64,000 nucleotides of DNA, taken from positions 1 to 64,000 of the forward strand of contig CAZEJG010000018.1 of NCBI GenBank assembly GCA_964511625.1. The letters run 5' to 3'. Positions 26,798 through 37,415 of the stretch are shown here, piece after piece; the first letter of the stretch is position 1; each line of letters starts with the position of its first letter. This DNA is from Pseudohoeflea sp964511625 (GTDB lineage: Bacteria; Pseudomonadota; Alphaproteobacteria; Rhizobiales; Rhizobiaceae). The notes beneath the pieces are model-generated. The model saw only the letters and a program-made list of their open reading frames with translations. It did not search any database and was not told the DNA's origin. The position numbers were made by a program, and so were the translations under genes.

Positions 26798-27979
26798 ATG
26801 GTGCAGCTCTACGGGAAAGCCATGTCTCGCGTCGACGTGGCTGCCCATGCCGGTGACCTGACCCAGTTTGCCGGCGTGCGGTTGATGACCCTGGGCGACG
26901 GCGTCGAGAACGGCATCCGCATGCTTGAGTTCCGCACGGGAACCGGTCTGCGCTTCACCGTCCTCGTCGACCGGGCCATGGATATCGCCGACTGCGACTA
27001 TCAGGGCAAGGCGGTCGGTTGGCATTCGCCTTCGGGCTTTCGCCATCCGGGCCTGCACGAATACGAAGGCGAGGGCGGCCTCGGCTGGATGCGGTCCTTC
27101 TCCGGCCTGATGGTGACCTGCGGTCTCGACCACATCCTCTTCATGTATGACGCGCCCGCCGACAATTACGTCTACGGTCCGCGCAAATCCGTCAGCCAGT
27201 CGATCCACGGTCGCGTGGGGACCATCCCCGCGCGCCTGACCGGCTACGGCGAACGCTGGGAAGGCGATCGCTGCATCCTCTGGGCCGAGGGCCGGGTGCG
27301 CCAGGCGACTGTCTTCGGCGAACACCTCGAACTCGTTCGCCGTATCGAGGTGGAGGTCGGCACCAACGACATCCGGCTGTCTGACAGGGTCGTCAATCTC
27401 GGCTTCTACAAGACCCCGCACATGTACTGCTATCACATCAACGTCGCCCATCCGGTGCTGGCCGAAGGCTCGCGCTATCTAGCCCCGATCCGCGACGTCG
27501 TCTGGGCCGCCCATGCGGGCGACGACTATCGCAAGCAGAATGTTGGCTACCGCACGGCGTCCGCGCCCATCAATCCGTTCCACGAGCAGGTCTGGCAGCA
27601 CGAGATGGCGGCCGACGGCAAGGGCGAGGTTCCCGTGGCGCTGGTCAACGACGTGCTCGGCCTCGGCTTCGAGGTCACCACACGCAAGGACCAGTTCCCC
27701 TGCATGTACGAATGGCAGAACTTCCAGTCGGCGCATTACGCGCTCGGCATCGAACCCTCAACCAATCATGTGCTGGGGCAGGGTGCGGCGCGTGAGCGCG
27801 GCGAGATGATCTGGCTCGAGCATGGCGACGAACGCCGCTACGACACCCGCTTCCGCATTCTCACCAATGCCGACGAAATCGCGGCTTCCGAAGCCCGGAT
27901 TACCGGTCTCGCCGCGCAGCCCGATGAGGACTACCCCGAGCTCTCCGGCAATTTTGAACCGATCCGGGGGCGTGCATGA
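26798..27979 (+). CDS. DUF4432 family, aldose-1-epimerase-like protein
   Basis: A 393-residue protein of the galactose-mutarotase-like superfamily, DUF4432 group. It shows FTVLVDRAMDIADCDYQG, the family's GLMVTCGLDH, YCYHINVAHPVL with His residues expected in the active site, and EPSTNHVLGQGAARERG. No signal peptide is seen. It probably interconverts anomers or handles a bulky sugar before oxidation; no member activity is assumed. The start follows GGAAGGAGATG. It overlaps the SDR gene by 4 nt, so the two are translated together. Confidence 0.82.
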   Translation: MVQLYGKAMSRVDVAAHAGDLTQFAGVRLMTLGDGVENGIRMLEFRTGTGLRFTVLVDRAMDIADCDYQGKAVGWHSPSGFRHPGLHEYEGEGGLGWMRSFSGLMVTCGLDHILFMYDAPADNYVYGPRKSVSQSIHGRVGTIPARLTGYGERWEGDRCILWAEGRVRQATVFGEHLELVRRIEVEVGTNDIRLSDRVVNLGFYKTPHMYCYHINVAHPVLAEGSRYLAPIRDVVWAAHAGDDYRKQNVGYRTASAPINPFHEQVWQHEMAADGKGEVPVALVNDVLGLGFEVTTRKDQFPCMYEWQNFQSAHYALGIEPSTNHVLGQGAARERGEMIWLEHGDERRYDTRFRILTNADEIAASEARITGLAAQPDEDYPELSGNFEPIRGRA

Positions 27980-28767
27980 ACAAGGCGGCTTCCGTGAACA
28001 CGCAGGACAAAGCTGAAACGCTCGCCGGCAAGACGGTGCTCTATACCGGTGCCGCTGGCGGCCTTGGCATGGCGACGACGTTGCGCATGCTCGACGCCGG
28101 GGCCTCTGTGGTGGCGATCGACAACGATCCGGTCAAGTGCGAGGAACTGCGCAAGGCGGTTTCCGAGGAGCAAGCCGCCCGGCTCATCCAGCGCGATTTC
28201 GATCTCTCCGACACTGACGCGCTTCCGGCCAAGCTCGAAGCGCTCGCCGCCGAGACCGGCGGCTTCGACGTGGTCATCAACAATGCGGCCATGTATCCCG
28301 CCCGTGCCTTCGAGGATTACTCCATCGAGGAGTACCGCAAGATCCAGCGGGTCAATGTGGAATCCCACCTGATGTGCGTCCGTGCGGCACTCCCCGGCAT
28401 GAAGGACCGCGGCTGGGGTCGGATCATCAACATCGCCTCGATCACCTTCTATGGCGGCTGGCAGCATCTGGCGCCCTACGTGCAGTCAAAGGGCGCGCTC
28501 ATCGGCCTGACGCGGGCGTGGGCGCGGGAATTCGGCAAGTATGGCGTGACCGTCAACGCCATTTCGCCAGGCGCCTTCCCGACGGACGCGGAGAAGATCC
28601 ACGCCGATCCCGAGGGCTACAACCGCTACGTTCTCGAGAACCAGTCCGTCCAGCGGCGCGGGCATGCCGGCGACATCGCCGGCACGATCCTGTTTCTCAC
28701 ATCGGAAAACGCAAGCTTCATCACCGGCCAGACCATCAACGTCGATGGCGGCTGGGTCATGCAATAA
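27976..28767 (+). CDS. short-chain dehydrogenase/reductase
   Basis: A 263-residue classical SDR. The cofactor motif TGAAGGLGMA (TGxxxGxG), NNAA, and catalytic Ser (NIASI) with Tyr168 and Lys172 (YVQSK) are all present; the C-terminal ITGQTINVDGGW is standard. It is likely a sugar or sugar-lactone dehydrogenase in the local pathway. The acidic residue after the second strand (VVAIDND) favours NAD. The gene is coupled to DUF4432 by overlap and followed 15 bp later by the CoA-transferase. Confidence 0.92.
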   Translation: MNKAASVNTQDKAETLAGKTVLYTGAAGGLGMATTLRMLDAGASVVAIDNDPVKCEELRKAVSEEQAARLIQRDFDLSDTDALPAKLEALAAETGGFDVVINNAAMYPARAFEDYSIEEYRKIQRVNVESHLMCVRAALPGMKDRGWGRIINIASITFYGGWQHLAPYVQSKGALIGLTRAWAREFGKYGVTVNAISPGAFPTDAEKIHADPEGYNRYVLENQSVQRRGHAGDIAGTILFLTSENASFITGQTINVDGGWVMQ

Positions 28768-28782
28768 GGAAAGGATTGTTTC

Positions 28783-29979
28783 GTGGGCATTCTCAGCGGG
28801 TATCGGGTTCTGGACTGCTCGATCGCGATGGCGGGGCCGTTTGCGGCCCAGCGGCTCGGGGATCTGGGCGCCGATGTCGTCAAGGTGGAACCGACTACCG
28901 GCGAGTGGCAGCGTCACGTCTCGGCTGGCGGCGCCACCGGCAACAAGATCAACGTCTCCTTCCTGTCATTGAACCGCAACAAGCGTTCGCTGGCCGTCGA
29001 CCTGAAGAGCGATGGCGGCCGTGAGGTCATGGCCGAACTCGTCAAGTCCGCCGACGTCTTCATCCAGAACTACCGGCCCGGCGTCGCCGCGCGCCTGGGC
29101 GTCGATTACGAGAGCCTGTCGAAGATCAATCCCAAGCTCGTCTATGTCTCGATGTCGGGCTATGGCGAGGACGGTCCCTACGCCCAGCGCCCCGGCCAGG
29201 ACCTCCTGCTTCAGGCGATGTCCGGTGCCATGCGTTCGACCGGCCGCGAGGGCGAGCCACCCACCCCGGCGGGCATGTATCTCGCCGACGCGATCACAGC
29301 CTACACCGCCTTCGAGGGCGCGCTCGCGGCGCTTCTCCACCGCGAACGCACGGGCGAGGGCCAGTTGGTGCAGGTCAACATGCTCGATGCCATCACGACT
29401 ATCCAGATGCAGGAGCTTTCGGTCTACACGGTCGGCCACAAACCGCAGACCCGCAGCGCCGAGCCGCATGCGCATGTCTACATCCGCTCGCCTTACGGCA
29501 CCTTCAAGACGTCGGACGGCTATCTTGCGCTCGCCTTCCCGCCGCTCAGGACGCTCGGCGAGATCATTTCCGAACCCGCACTTCTTGAGATGAACGACGA
29601 GCGCGACGGCTGGGAGAAGCGCGACGAGATTTTCGCACTCACCCGGGCCAAACTCGAGGACAGGTCCACGGCGGAATGGCTTGACGCCTTCTCTGCCGCC
29701 GGCATCTGGGCCGGGCCCGTCTATGGCTACGAGGATCTCGTCAACGATCCGCAGATCGCCCACAACAAGACCTTCATCGAATACGACCATCCGACCGAAG
29801 GTCACATCAAGGCTCCCGGCTTCCCGATGCGGTTCTCGAAAACGCCGGCCACCGTCGAGCGCGGCGCACCGCTGGTGGGCGAACACACCGCTGAAGTCCT
29901 CAGGCAAGCCGGTTTCAGCGACGAGCGTATCGCCACCCTCGCGCAGTCCGGGGCCATCGTTTCCGGCAAAGAGGCCTGA
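28783..29979 (+). CDS. family III CoA-transferase (CaiB/BaiF)
   Basis: A 398-residue CoA-transferase. It contains the N-terminal GPFAAQRLGDLGADVVKVE, QNYRPG, and a likely catalytic Asp in YLADAITAY (about residue 168, family position). It moves CoA from a donor to a carboxylic acid. The GTG start at 28783 follows AAGGAAAGG. Finding it with an enoyl-CoA hydratase inside a sugar-import operon is unusual. It suggests that a sugar-derived acid is activated to its CoA thioester before further breakdown (inference). Confidence 0.9.
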   Translation: MGILSGYRVLDCSIAMAGPFAAQRLGDLGADVVKVEPTTGEWQRHVSAGGATGNKINVSFLSLNRNKRSLAVDLKSDGGREVMAELVKSADVFIQNYRPGVAARLGVDYESLSKINPKLVYVSMSGYGEDGPYAQRPGQDLLLQAMSGAMRSTGREGEPPTPAGMYLADAITAYTAFEGALAALLHRERTGEGQLVQVNMLDAITTIQMQELSVYTVGHKPQTRSAEPHAHVYIRSPYGTFKTSDGYLALAFPPLRTLGEIISEPALLEMNDERDGWEKRDEIFALTRAKLEDRSTAEWLDAFSAAGIWAGPVYGYEDLVNDPQIAHNKTFIEYDHPTEGHIKAPGFPMRFSKTPATVERGAPLVGEHTAEVLRQAGFSDERIATLAQSGAIVSGKEA

Positions 29980-29981
29980 CC

Positions 29982-31115
29982 ATGTGGGAGGGCCTGACCT
30001 GGGACCACCCTCGCGGATTTAACGCCCTCAATGCGGCTTCCCGGGACGCCAATGTTCCAGGAAGCGGCCTGATCAGTTGGGATGTGCAGCCGCTCGAAGG
30101 CTTCGAATCCGCGCCGATCGCCGATCTGTGCGCGCGCTACGACCTGGTGGTTCTCGACCATCCGCATGTTGGCGAGGCCGTGGAGGCGGGATGCCTTCAC
30201 CCGATCGAGGATGTCTTCGGTGGGGATCTCATTGCCTCTCTCGAAACGGCATCGATCGGCCCCAGCCTGTCGAGCTACCGTTTCGCGGGAAAACATTGGG
30301 CGCTGCCGCTCGACGCCGCCACGCAGGTCATGGCCGTTCGCCCGGATCTCGTCGCCGATGCTCCCGTCGAGTGGGAGGACGTCCAGGCGCTTGTCGACGG
30401 CGGCGTGCCGGTGGCGGCCTCCATCGCCGGTCCGCATGCGATCCTGTCCTTTTTCTCGATCTGCGCCGTACTCGGCGAACCGCCGGCAGTGGTCGATCCG
30501 GATTTTCTGGTCAGCGCCGAGACCGGCGCCCGGGCCTATGCAGTCTTGTCGAAGATCGTCCGGGCGATGCCGGAACATGCCAAGGCACTCAATCCGATCG
30601 GCCTGCTCGATCTCATGGGCCGCGAGGACGGCATCGCGCTGTGCCCGCTCGTCTATGGCTACGTCAACTACAGCCGGCCCGCTCCCGGTCGGAAGAAACT
30701 GCGGTTTCACAATGCGCCCCGGTCCTCCGTCAGGAAACCGGTCGGCACGCTGGGCGGTACCGGCATCGGCTTTTCGAAACGCAACCGGCCCGACGCGGCA
30801 TTGAAGCAACACATACTCTGGCTGATGGGGAAAGATGCCCAGTGCGGTTTCATTCCCGCCCATGACGGCCAGCCTTCGCGCCGCGAGGCCTGGCACGATG
30901 CGGGGATCAACGCCGCCTGGGGTGATTTCTACGCCAATACCGCCGAGACGCTCGAGCACTCCTACGTCCGGCCCCGTCACTCCGGCTACATCGCCTTCCA
31001 GACCGCGGCGTCCGCGGCCCTTCGCGAGAGTTTCGCGAGCGACAGGCCGGCAGGCGAGGTCGTCGCGCATCTCCAGCAACTCTACGCAGACAGCCGCCAC
31101 GGCGGAGAAAGGTAG
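29982..31115 (+). CDS. ABC solute-binding-protein homologue without signal peptide
   Basis: A 377-residue protein with family 1 solute-binding features (YDLVVLDHPHVGEAVEAGCLHPIED, YRFAGKHWALPLDAATQVMAVRPDL). Its N-terminus, MWEGLTWDHPRGFNAL, is not an export signal, and the CoA-transferase stop lies only 3 nt upstream, leaving no room for one. It should therefore stay in the cytoplasm, perhaps as a ligand-binding or CoA-transferase partner. It lies between CoA-transferase and enoyl-CoA hydratase genes. The role is unknown. Confidence 0.75.
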   Translation: MWEGLTWDHPRGFNALNAASRDANVPGSGLISWDVQPLEGFESAPIADLCARYDLVVLDHPHVGEAVEAGCLHPIEDVFGGDLIASLETASIGPSLSSYRFAGKHWALPLDAATQVMAVRPDLVADAPVEWEDVQALVDGGVPVAASIAGPHAILSFFSICAVLGEPPAVVDPDFLVSAETGARAYAVLSKIVRAMPEHAKALNPIGLLDLMGREDGIALCPLVYGYVNYSRPAPGRKKLRFHNAPRSSVRKPVGTLGGTGIGFSKRNRPDAALKQHILWLMGKDAQCGFIPAHDGQPSRREAWHDAGINAAWGDFYANTAETLEHSYVRPRHSGYIAFQTAASAALRESFASDRPAGEVVAHLQQLYADSRHGGER

Positions 31116-31121
31116 ACCGAT

Positions 31122-31892
31122 ATGTCCGGCACAATCGGCTTCGAAACGGATGGCCATGTCGCGCTCATCACCATCGATCGGCCCGAAAAGCTCAATGCCA
31201 TGACCCCGGAAATGGCGGAAACGCTGGTCGAACTGGCGGGGCGGTGCAACGCCGATGACGAGATCCGCGCCATCGTGCTGACAGGCGCTGGGCCGCGGTC
31301 CTTTTCCGCGGGTTCCGACATTCGCGCACTCGACGGCTATCCGACCCCCTGGTCGTTCCGCCAGCGGCAGGATTATTGCGACGCCATCCGCCGTATCACC
31401 AAGCCGATCATCGCCGCGATCAACGGCTACGCCTTCGGCGGCGGGCTCGAAACCGCCATGTCCTGCGACATCCGTATTGCCTCCGAGAATGCGAGCTTCG
31501 CCGCGCCCGAGGTCAAGCTCGGCTGGATCGGCGGCGGAGGCATGGCGACCTTTCTGCGCTCGGCTGCCGGTCCCTCCAACGCAGCCCTCATGCTGATGAC
31601 CGGCGATCCGATCAATGCGGAAACCGCGCTCAAATGGGGCATCGTCAGTGAGGTCGTACCGCAAGCCGACCTGGTGACGCGCGCGAGGGAAATTGCGACC
31701 ACCATCGCCTCCCGCGCACCTGTGGCGGTGGAGACGGCCAAGCTTAATCTTGCGGCTGCCGCATGGATGCCGGCGGAGAACGCGATCGCCTATGAGCGCG
31801 ATCTGCAGACCATCTGCTTTGCCACCGAGGACGCCGCCGAAGGCCGCCGTGCCTTTGCCGAAAAACGCAGTCCGGACTTCAGGAAGAAGTAA
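31122..31892 (+). CDS. enoyl-CoA hydratase/isomerase (crotonase) family
   Basis: A 256-residue crotonase. The oxyanion-hole segment FSAGSDI, the GGGLETAM loop with the first catalytic Glu, and APEVKLG with the second Glu are all present. This supports hydratase or related thioester chemistry. It follows the CoA-transferase and the signal-less binding-protein homologue. The stop overlaps the next permease start by one base (TAATG). It probably acts on the CoA ester made by the upstream transferase. Confidence 0.91.
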   Translation: MSGTIGFETDGHVALITIDRPEKLNAMTPEMAETLVELAGRCNADDEIRAIVLTGAGPRSFSAGSDIRALDGYPTPWSFRQRQDYCDAIRRITKPIIAAINGYAFGGGLETAMSCDIRIASENASFAAPEVKLGWIGGGGMATFLRSAAGPSNAALMLMTGDPINAETALKWGIVSEVVPQADLVTRAREIATTIASRAPVAVETAKLNLAAAAWMPAENAIAYERDLQTICFATEDAAEGRRAFAEKRSPDFRKK

Positions 31893-32860
31893 TGACGACA
31901 CTGGCCAAAGTCGGGGCGCCGGCACTCCGCTCCCTTCTTCGGCACCGGGAAGCCTCGGTGCTGATCATGCTGTTGGCGATCGCGGTGTTTCTCGCCTTTT
32001 CCAACGAGTACTTCCTGTCCTCGCGCAATCTTCTCAACGTCGGCCGTCAGGCCTCTGTCGTGGCGATCGTGGCGCTGGGGCAGGCGCTAGTCATCATCGC
32101 CCGCGGGATCGATCTCTCGGTCGGCTCGGTGATCGGCGTGTCGGCGGTCGTCGCCGCGGTCGTGCTGCAGGCGACCGGTATCCAGTCGCTCGGCCTTGTC
32201 GTCGGCCTGCTCACCGGTCTGGTCTGCGGTATCGCCAACGGACTGATGGTCACGCGGCTAAGGATCAACCCCTTCATCGCCACGCTCGGCATGCTCTCGG
32301 TGGCGCGGGGGATAGCACTTCTGGTCACCGGCGGCATTCCCGTGATGTTCACAGGTTGGGCGGAATTCCTGGGCGCGGGCCGGATCTGGCAGATCCCCGT
32401 GTCCTTCATTCTCATGCTGGTTCTTGCGCTCGCGGTCCACATCCTCGCGACTAGGCACCGGCTCGGTCGCGAGATCTACGCCATCGGCGACAATCCGAAG
32501 GCGGCTCGGCTCGCTGGCATCGACCTGAAGAAGACCCGGCTCTTCGTTTTCGGCTTCTGCGGCTGCCTGGCAGGCCTCGGCGGGGTCATCCTCGCCGGCA
32601 ACCTGGCGAGCGCCGACCCCAATCTCGGCATGGGCTACGAACTCGACGTCATCGCCGCCGTCATTCTCGGCGGGACGGCGCTCAATGGCGGCCGTGGCTC
32701 GATCATCGGCGTGGTCATCGGCGCCATGCTGATGGCTCTGCTCAACAACGCTTTCGTGCTGCTCGGCATCTCGGCCTATTGGCAGGTCGTGACCAAGGGA
32801 CTCGTGATCATCATCGCTGTCGGGATCGACGGGTTGCAGCGCAGGGAAGACGACGAATGA
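31892..32860 (+). CDS. ABC sugar permease (ribose type, CUT2)
   Basis: A 322-residue inner-membrane permease of the RbsC family with about nine to ten hydrophobic segments. Signature stretches are QALVIIARGIDLSVGSVIG, ANGLMVTRLRINPFIATLGM, GDNPKAARLAGI and ILGGTALNGGRGSIIG. It forms a homodimer with the two-domain ATPase encoded at 33851 and the receptor at 32880. This is the second sugar importer in the same gene run. Confidence 0.93.
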   Translation: MTTLAKVGAPALRSLLRHREASVLIMLLAIAVFLAFSNEYFLSSRNLLNVGRQASVVAIVALGQALVIIARGIDLSVGSVIGVSAVVAAVVLQATGIQSLGLVVGLLTGLVCGIANGLMVTRLRINPFIATLGMLSVARGIALLVTGGIPVMFTGWAEFLGAGRIWQIPVSFILMLVLALAVHILATRHRLGREIYAIGDNPKAARLAGIDLKKTRLFVFGFCGCLAGLGGVILAGNLASADPNLGMGYELDVIAAVILGGTALNGGRGSIIGVVIGAMLMALLNNAFVLLGISAYWQVVTKGLVIIIAVGIDGLQRREDDE

Positions 32861-32879
32861 CAGCCTTGAGGAGGATAAA

Positions 32880-33850
32880 ATGAAACTGAAACACACCCTG
32901 GGCGCGGTGTTCGCGTCCATCCTGTCCGCGGCGCTCATGGCTTCGCCCGCTCCGGCGCAGGATCTGCCCGAAGGCGCGACGGTCGCCGCCGAAAAGGCCG
33001 CCGACAAGGAGGTCCGCATCGCCTTCCTGTCGTTCCAGAACAACCCGTTCTGGATCCCGGTGACCGACGGCGCCAAGGCCGCGAAGGATTATCTCTCGGG
33101 CTTCAACGGCACCGTCGACTATGTCGATCTCGGCAACGAACTTTCGGCCGAAGCGGTGGTCTCGGGCATCGAGGGCGCGCTCGCCCAGCAGTATGACGGC
33201 ATCGTCGTCGTACCGATCTTCGACGGCACCGCCCGCATCATCGACGAGGCCGTCGATTCCGGCGTACCGGTCTTCAACATCATCGCCGAAGGTGGCGTGC
33301 CCTCCAAACGCCTCGCTTTCATCGGTCAGGACGCGACCGCCGCCGGCAAGCAGATCGGCGAGTTCATCGTCGACAAGATGGGCGGCGAAGGCAAGCTCGG
33401 CGTCATCACCGGCTATTTCGGCGCGACACAGCACAACAACCGGATGAACGGCGCGCTCGACTACATCAAGGCCGAGGCGCCGAAGATCGAGATCCTCGGT
33501 CCCTTCGAGAACAAGGACAAGGCCGAAAGCGCCTATTCGCTGGTCGAGGACATGCACACCGCCAACCCGGACCTGAAGATGGTCTATGTGACCGCAGGCG
33601 GTCCCTACGGCGCGGCAAAGGCCGTGCAGGATCTGGGACTGACCGGGAAGGTCGGCGTCGTCGGTTTCGACCACACGCCGGAGAACGTGCGCTATCTCGA
33701 AAGCGGCGAAATGGTGGGCCTGCTCGACCAGGCGCCCTTCCAGCAGGCCTTCGATTCGACCGTCATGCTCTTCAACTATCTTGTGGCAGGCACCAAGCCG
33801 CCGAGCGATGTGATCGCGGTTAAAGGCAACCTGATCACCCCGGACAACGA

Positions 33851-33854
<4 letters not shown>
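32880..33854 (+). CDS. ABC sugar-binding protein (ribose type, CUT2)
   Basis: A 324-residue periplasmic receptor. A Sec signal peptide runs to about residue 26 (ASPAPA), then a periplasmic-binding-protein fold of the RbsB class (IAFLSFQNNPFWIPVTDGAKAAKDYL, GIVVVPIFDGTARIIDEAVDSGVPVFNI). GAGGATAA precedes the ATG. It overlaps the ATPase gene by 4 nt, with no intervening stem-loop, unlike most other receptor genes here. The ligand is probably a monosaccharide, not identifiable from sequence. Confidence 0.92.
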
Positions 33855-35403
<1,549 letters not shown>

Positions 35404-35404
<1 letters not shown>

Positions 35405-36549
35405 TGAACGACTTCCGCCTGCCCGCCGAGGGCGTCTATCTCGGCCGCATATGGTCGCCCGAGGCGAAAGGCCCGTCGGTCGTCACAGTCCGGGGTTCCG
35501 AAGTGATCGACATCACCTCGCAGGAAGCGCCGACGGTCCGCGACATCTGCGAGATGGAGAATCCGGCCGGATATGTGCGGAATGCGCCGGGTTCCTTCGT
35601 CGGAAACCTTGCGGCCATTGCCGGAAACAAACCGGCCGAACCCGGCAAGCCGCATTTCCTCGCGCCCTGTGATCTTCAGGCGGTCAAGGCCTGCGGCGTC
35701 ACCTTCGCCTCCTCCATGGTCGAACGCGTCATCGAGGAAAAGGCCGCCGGCGATCCTGCCAGGGCGCAGGACATCCGTGCCCGCGTCGGCGAGGCGATCG
35801 GCGGATCGCTGCGCAACATCAAGGCTGGTTCGGAGGAGGCCGTCGCGGTGAAGGCGGCGCTGATCGCGGAAGGCCTCTGGAGCCAGTATCTCGAAGTGGG
35901 CATCGGCCCGGATGCGGAGGTCTTTTCCAAGGCGCAGGTTCTCTCCTCGGTCGGTCCCGGCGCGGATGTCGGCGTGCATCCGATTTCGAAGTGGAACAAT
36001 CCGGAGCCGGAAATCGTGCTCACCGTCTCTTCCAAGGGAAAAATCGTGGGAGCTACCCTCGGCAATGACGTCAATCTGCGCGATGTCGAAGGGCGCTCCG
36101 CCCTTCTTCTGGGCAAGGCCAAGGACAACAATGCGAGTTGCGCGATCGGACCAATGATCCGCCTGTTCGATGACGGTTTCTCGCTCGACGACGTCGGCAG
36201 CGCCGAACTCGACCTGACGGTCACCGGCGCGGACGGGTTTGTGCTGAACGGTCACTCCTCGATGAAGGAGATCAGCCGCGATCCCGCCGATCTGGTCACG
36301 CAGACGCTCGGCCGCCATCACCAGTATCCCGACGGCCTGATGCTATTCCTCGGCACACTGTTCGCGCCGACCCAGGATCGTGACGCGCCGGGCGAAGGTT
36401 TTACGCATAAAGTCGGGGATGTCGTAACGATCTCGTCCAGAGATCTCGGTAGTCTGACAAACAGGGTTCGGCTGTCGACCGAATGTCCGGAATGGACGTT
36501 CGGCCTGGCGGCATTGATGCGCAATTTGGCGCGACGGAACCTTATCTAG
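35404..36549 (+). CDS. fumarylacetoacetate hydrolase (FAH) family protein
   Basis: A 381-residue FAH-fold enzyme. The FAH core is seen in KWNNPEPEIVLTV, NDVNLRDVEGRSALLLGKAKD and GFVLNGHSSMKEISRDPADL. In oxidative sugar pathways such proteins act as 2-keto-3-deoxy-sugar-acid dehydratases or dioxo-acid hydrolases, which would fit the SDR and Gfo/Idh/MocA enzymes here. It is last in the run, joined to RbsA by TGATG. No clear terminator was seen right after it; the next hairpin is at 36811. Confidence 0.88.
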
Positions 36550-36747
36550 AAACACGATCTCAAATGGGTGAGGCACTTTTTTGCAAGCGACGAGATCGTG
36601 CCCCAGTCATGTTCCCTGCGCCGCTAAACTTTCAGTCTCTCCGGCAGTTTGCTGTTTCCAATGTCATATGACGGGGCATAAACTTTCTCCGATGCGAACT
36701 GGATCGGACTGAAGGCGTGCGGCGTTGATCTGGGCGACCTTCAGTGC

Positions 36748-36846
36748 ACAAGCCTCCGCGCAATCACGCCCCCGCAACCAAATTCAAAACAGCTTCTCAG
36801 AATGACAAAAGCCCCGTGCGCACCCCGCAGGGGCCTTTTTGCGTTC
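36748..36846 (+). repeat. tRNA-fMet 3'-end-like repeat, left copy flanking aromatic module
   Basis: The first 36 nt (36748-36783) match 51983-52018 with one mismatch and contain GCCCCCGCAACCA, the 3' end of initiator tRNA. A spacer with AGCTTCTC and a terminator hairpin follow, as in the other copies. It has no T or anticodon arm, so it is a fragment. It is in the same orientation as the copy after the aromatic module. Confidence 0.7.
36811..36840 (+). terminator. intrinsic terminator in tRNA-like repeat
   Basis: GCCCC (36811-36815) pairs with GGGGC (36830-36834), followed by CTTTTT. It would stop transcription coming from the sugar operon. Confidence 0.7.
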
Positions 36847-37124
36847 GGCGTCTGTCTGTCCCTTCGCAAAATAGGAGAGCACGGACAATTCAGGTCAAAG
36901 GTCAAAGATTTTCGGGTGACACGATGGAGGCTTCTGCGCGGCGTTACGCGCGCATCTCTCCTTTCAGCCCACCGAGGGGCGGGCGCGAGCCATCGCTACA
37001 CTTCGGGATGGATCCCGAACTCCATATTACCAGCAGCGCTTATAACAAAAGGCGATGCAAGCTGCCGAACATCGCATAATCATCCACCTCATCATCCGTT
37101 AGAGTTCTCTCATGGGAGGAGCGA

Positions 37125-37146
37125 CGTACGGGTGGAGGTCCGTACG
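37125..37146. promoter_or_regulatory. inverted repeat upstream of aromatic operon
   Basis: CGTACGG (37125-37131) and CCGTACG (37140-37146) form a perfect 7-bp inverted repeat with an 8-nt spacer, 270 bp before the first gene of the operon. A regulator site is possible; no half-site of the same sequence was noticed near the LysR gene. Confidence 0.35.
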
Positions 37147-37415
37147 CTGCCGGAGTTTTCCCGGAATTGGGTGGTCAATCCAGCCAGATCGGGAACAAGC
37201 GATACTCGCGGCTTGCTAGTGTCGTGCTGTAAACGGCCACTGTGCAGAACTTCTCCAATAGATTGCCGTTCGGCAGCTTGTTTCGTGGGTAAGACGAAAG
37301 GCTGACAGCGCGCATGCGTGACGTGGTCACAACGTCGATGAGGTGTCCGGGCCGGCTATCAGCGGTGGCGCGTACCTTCATCGGGGGGAATGGCTTGTGA
37401 AGGGAGGAACTTATT

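Larger units (their letters stand above)
36550..37415. other. 866-bp non-coding interval with tRNA-like repeat
   Basis: No convincing gene is seen. The interval holds the tRNA-3'-end-like repeat and its terminator (36748-36846) and an inverted repeat (37125-37146), and it must contain the promoter of the aromatic operon starting at 37416. Open frames here cross the repeat and lack family features. I could not pick a promoter with confidence. Confidence 0.6.

Noticed and set aside
36744..37079. 111-residue open frame (starts MHKPPRNHAPATK)
   Set aside because: Its first third is the translated tRNA-3'-end repeat and terminator; a similar false peptide arises at the copy near 51983.
37175..37381. 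68-residue minus-strand frame in the interval before the aromatic operon
   Set aside because: No recognisable family, no clear ribosome-binding site; could be an old gene fragment but I cannot support it.
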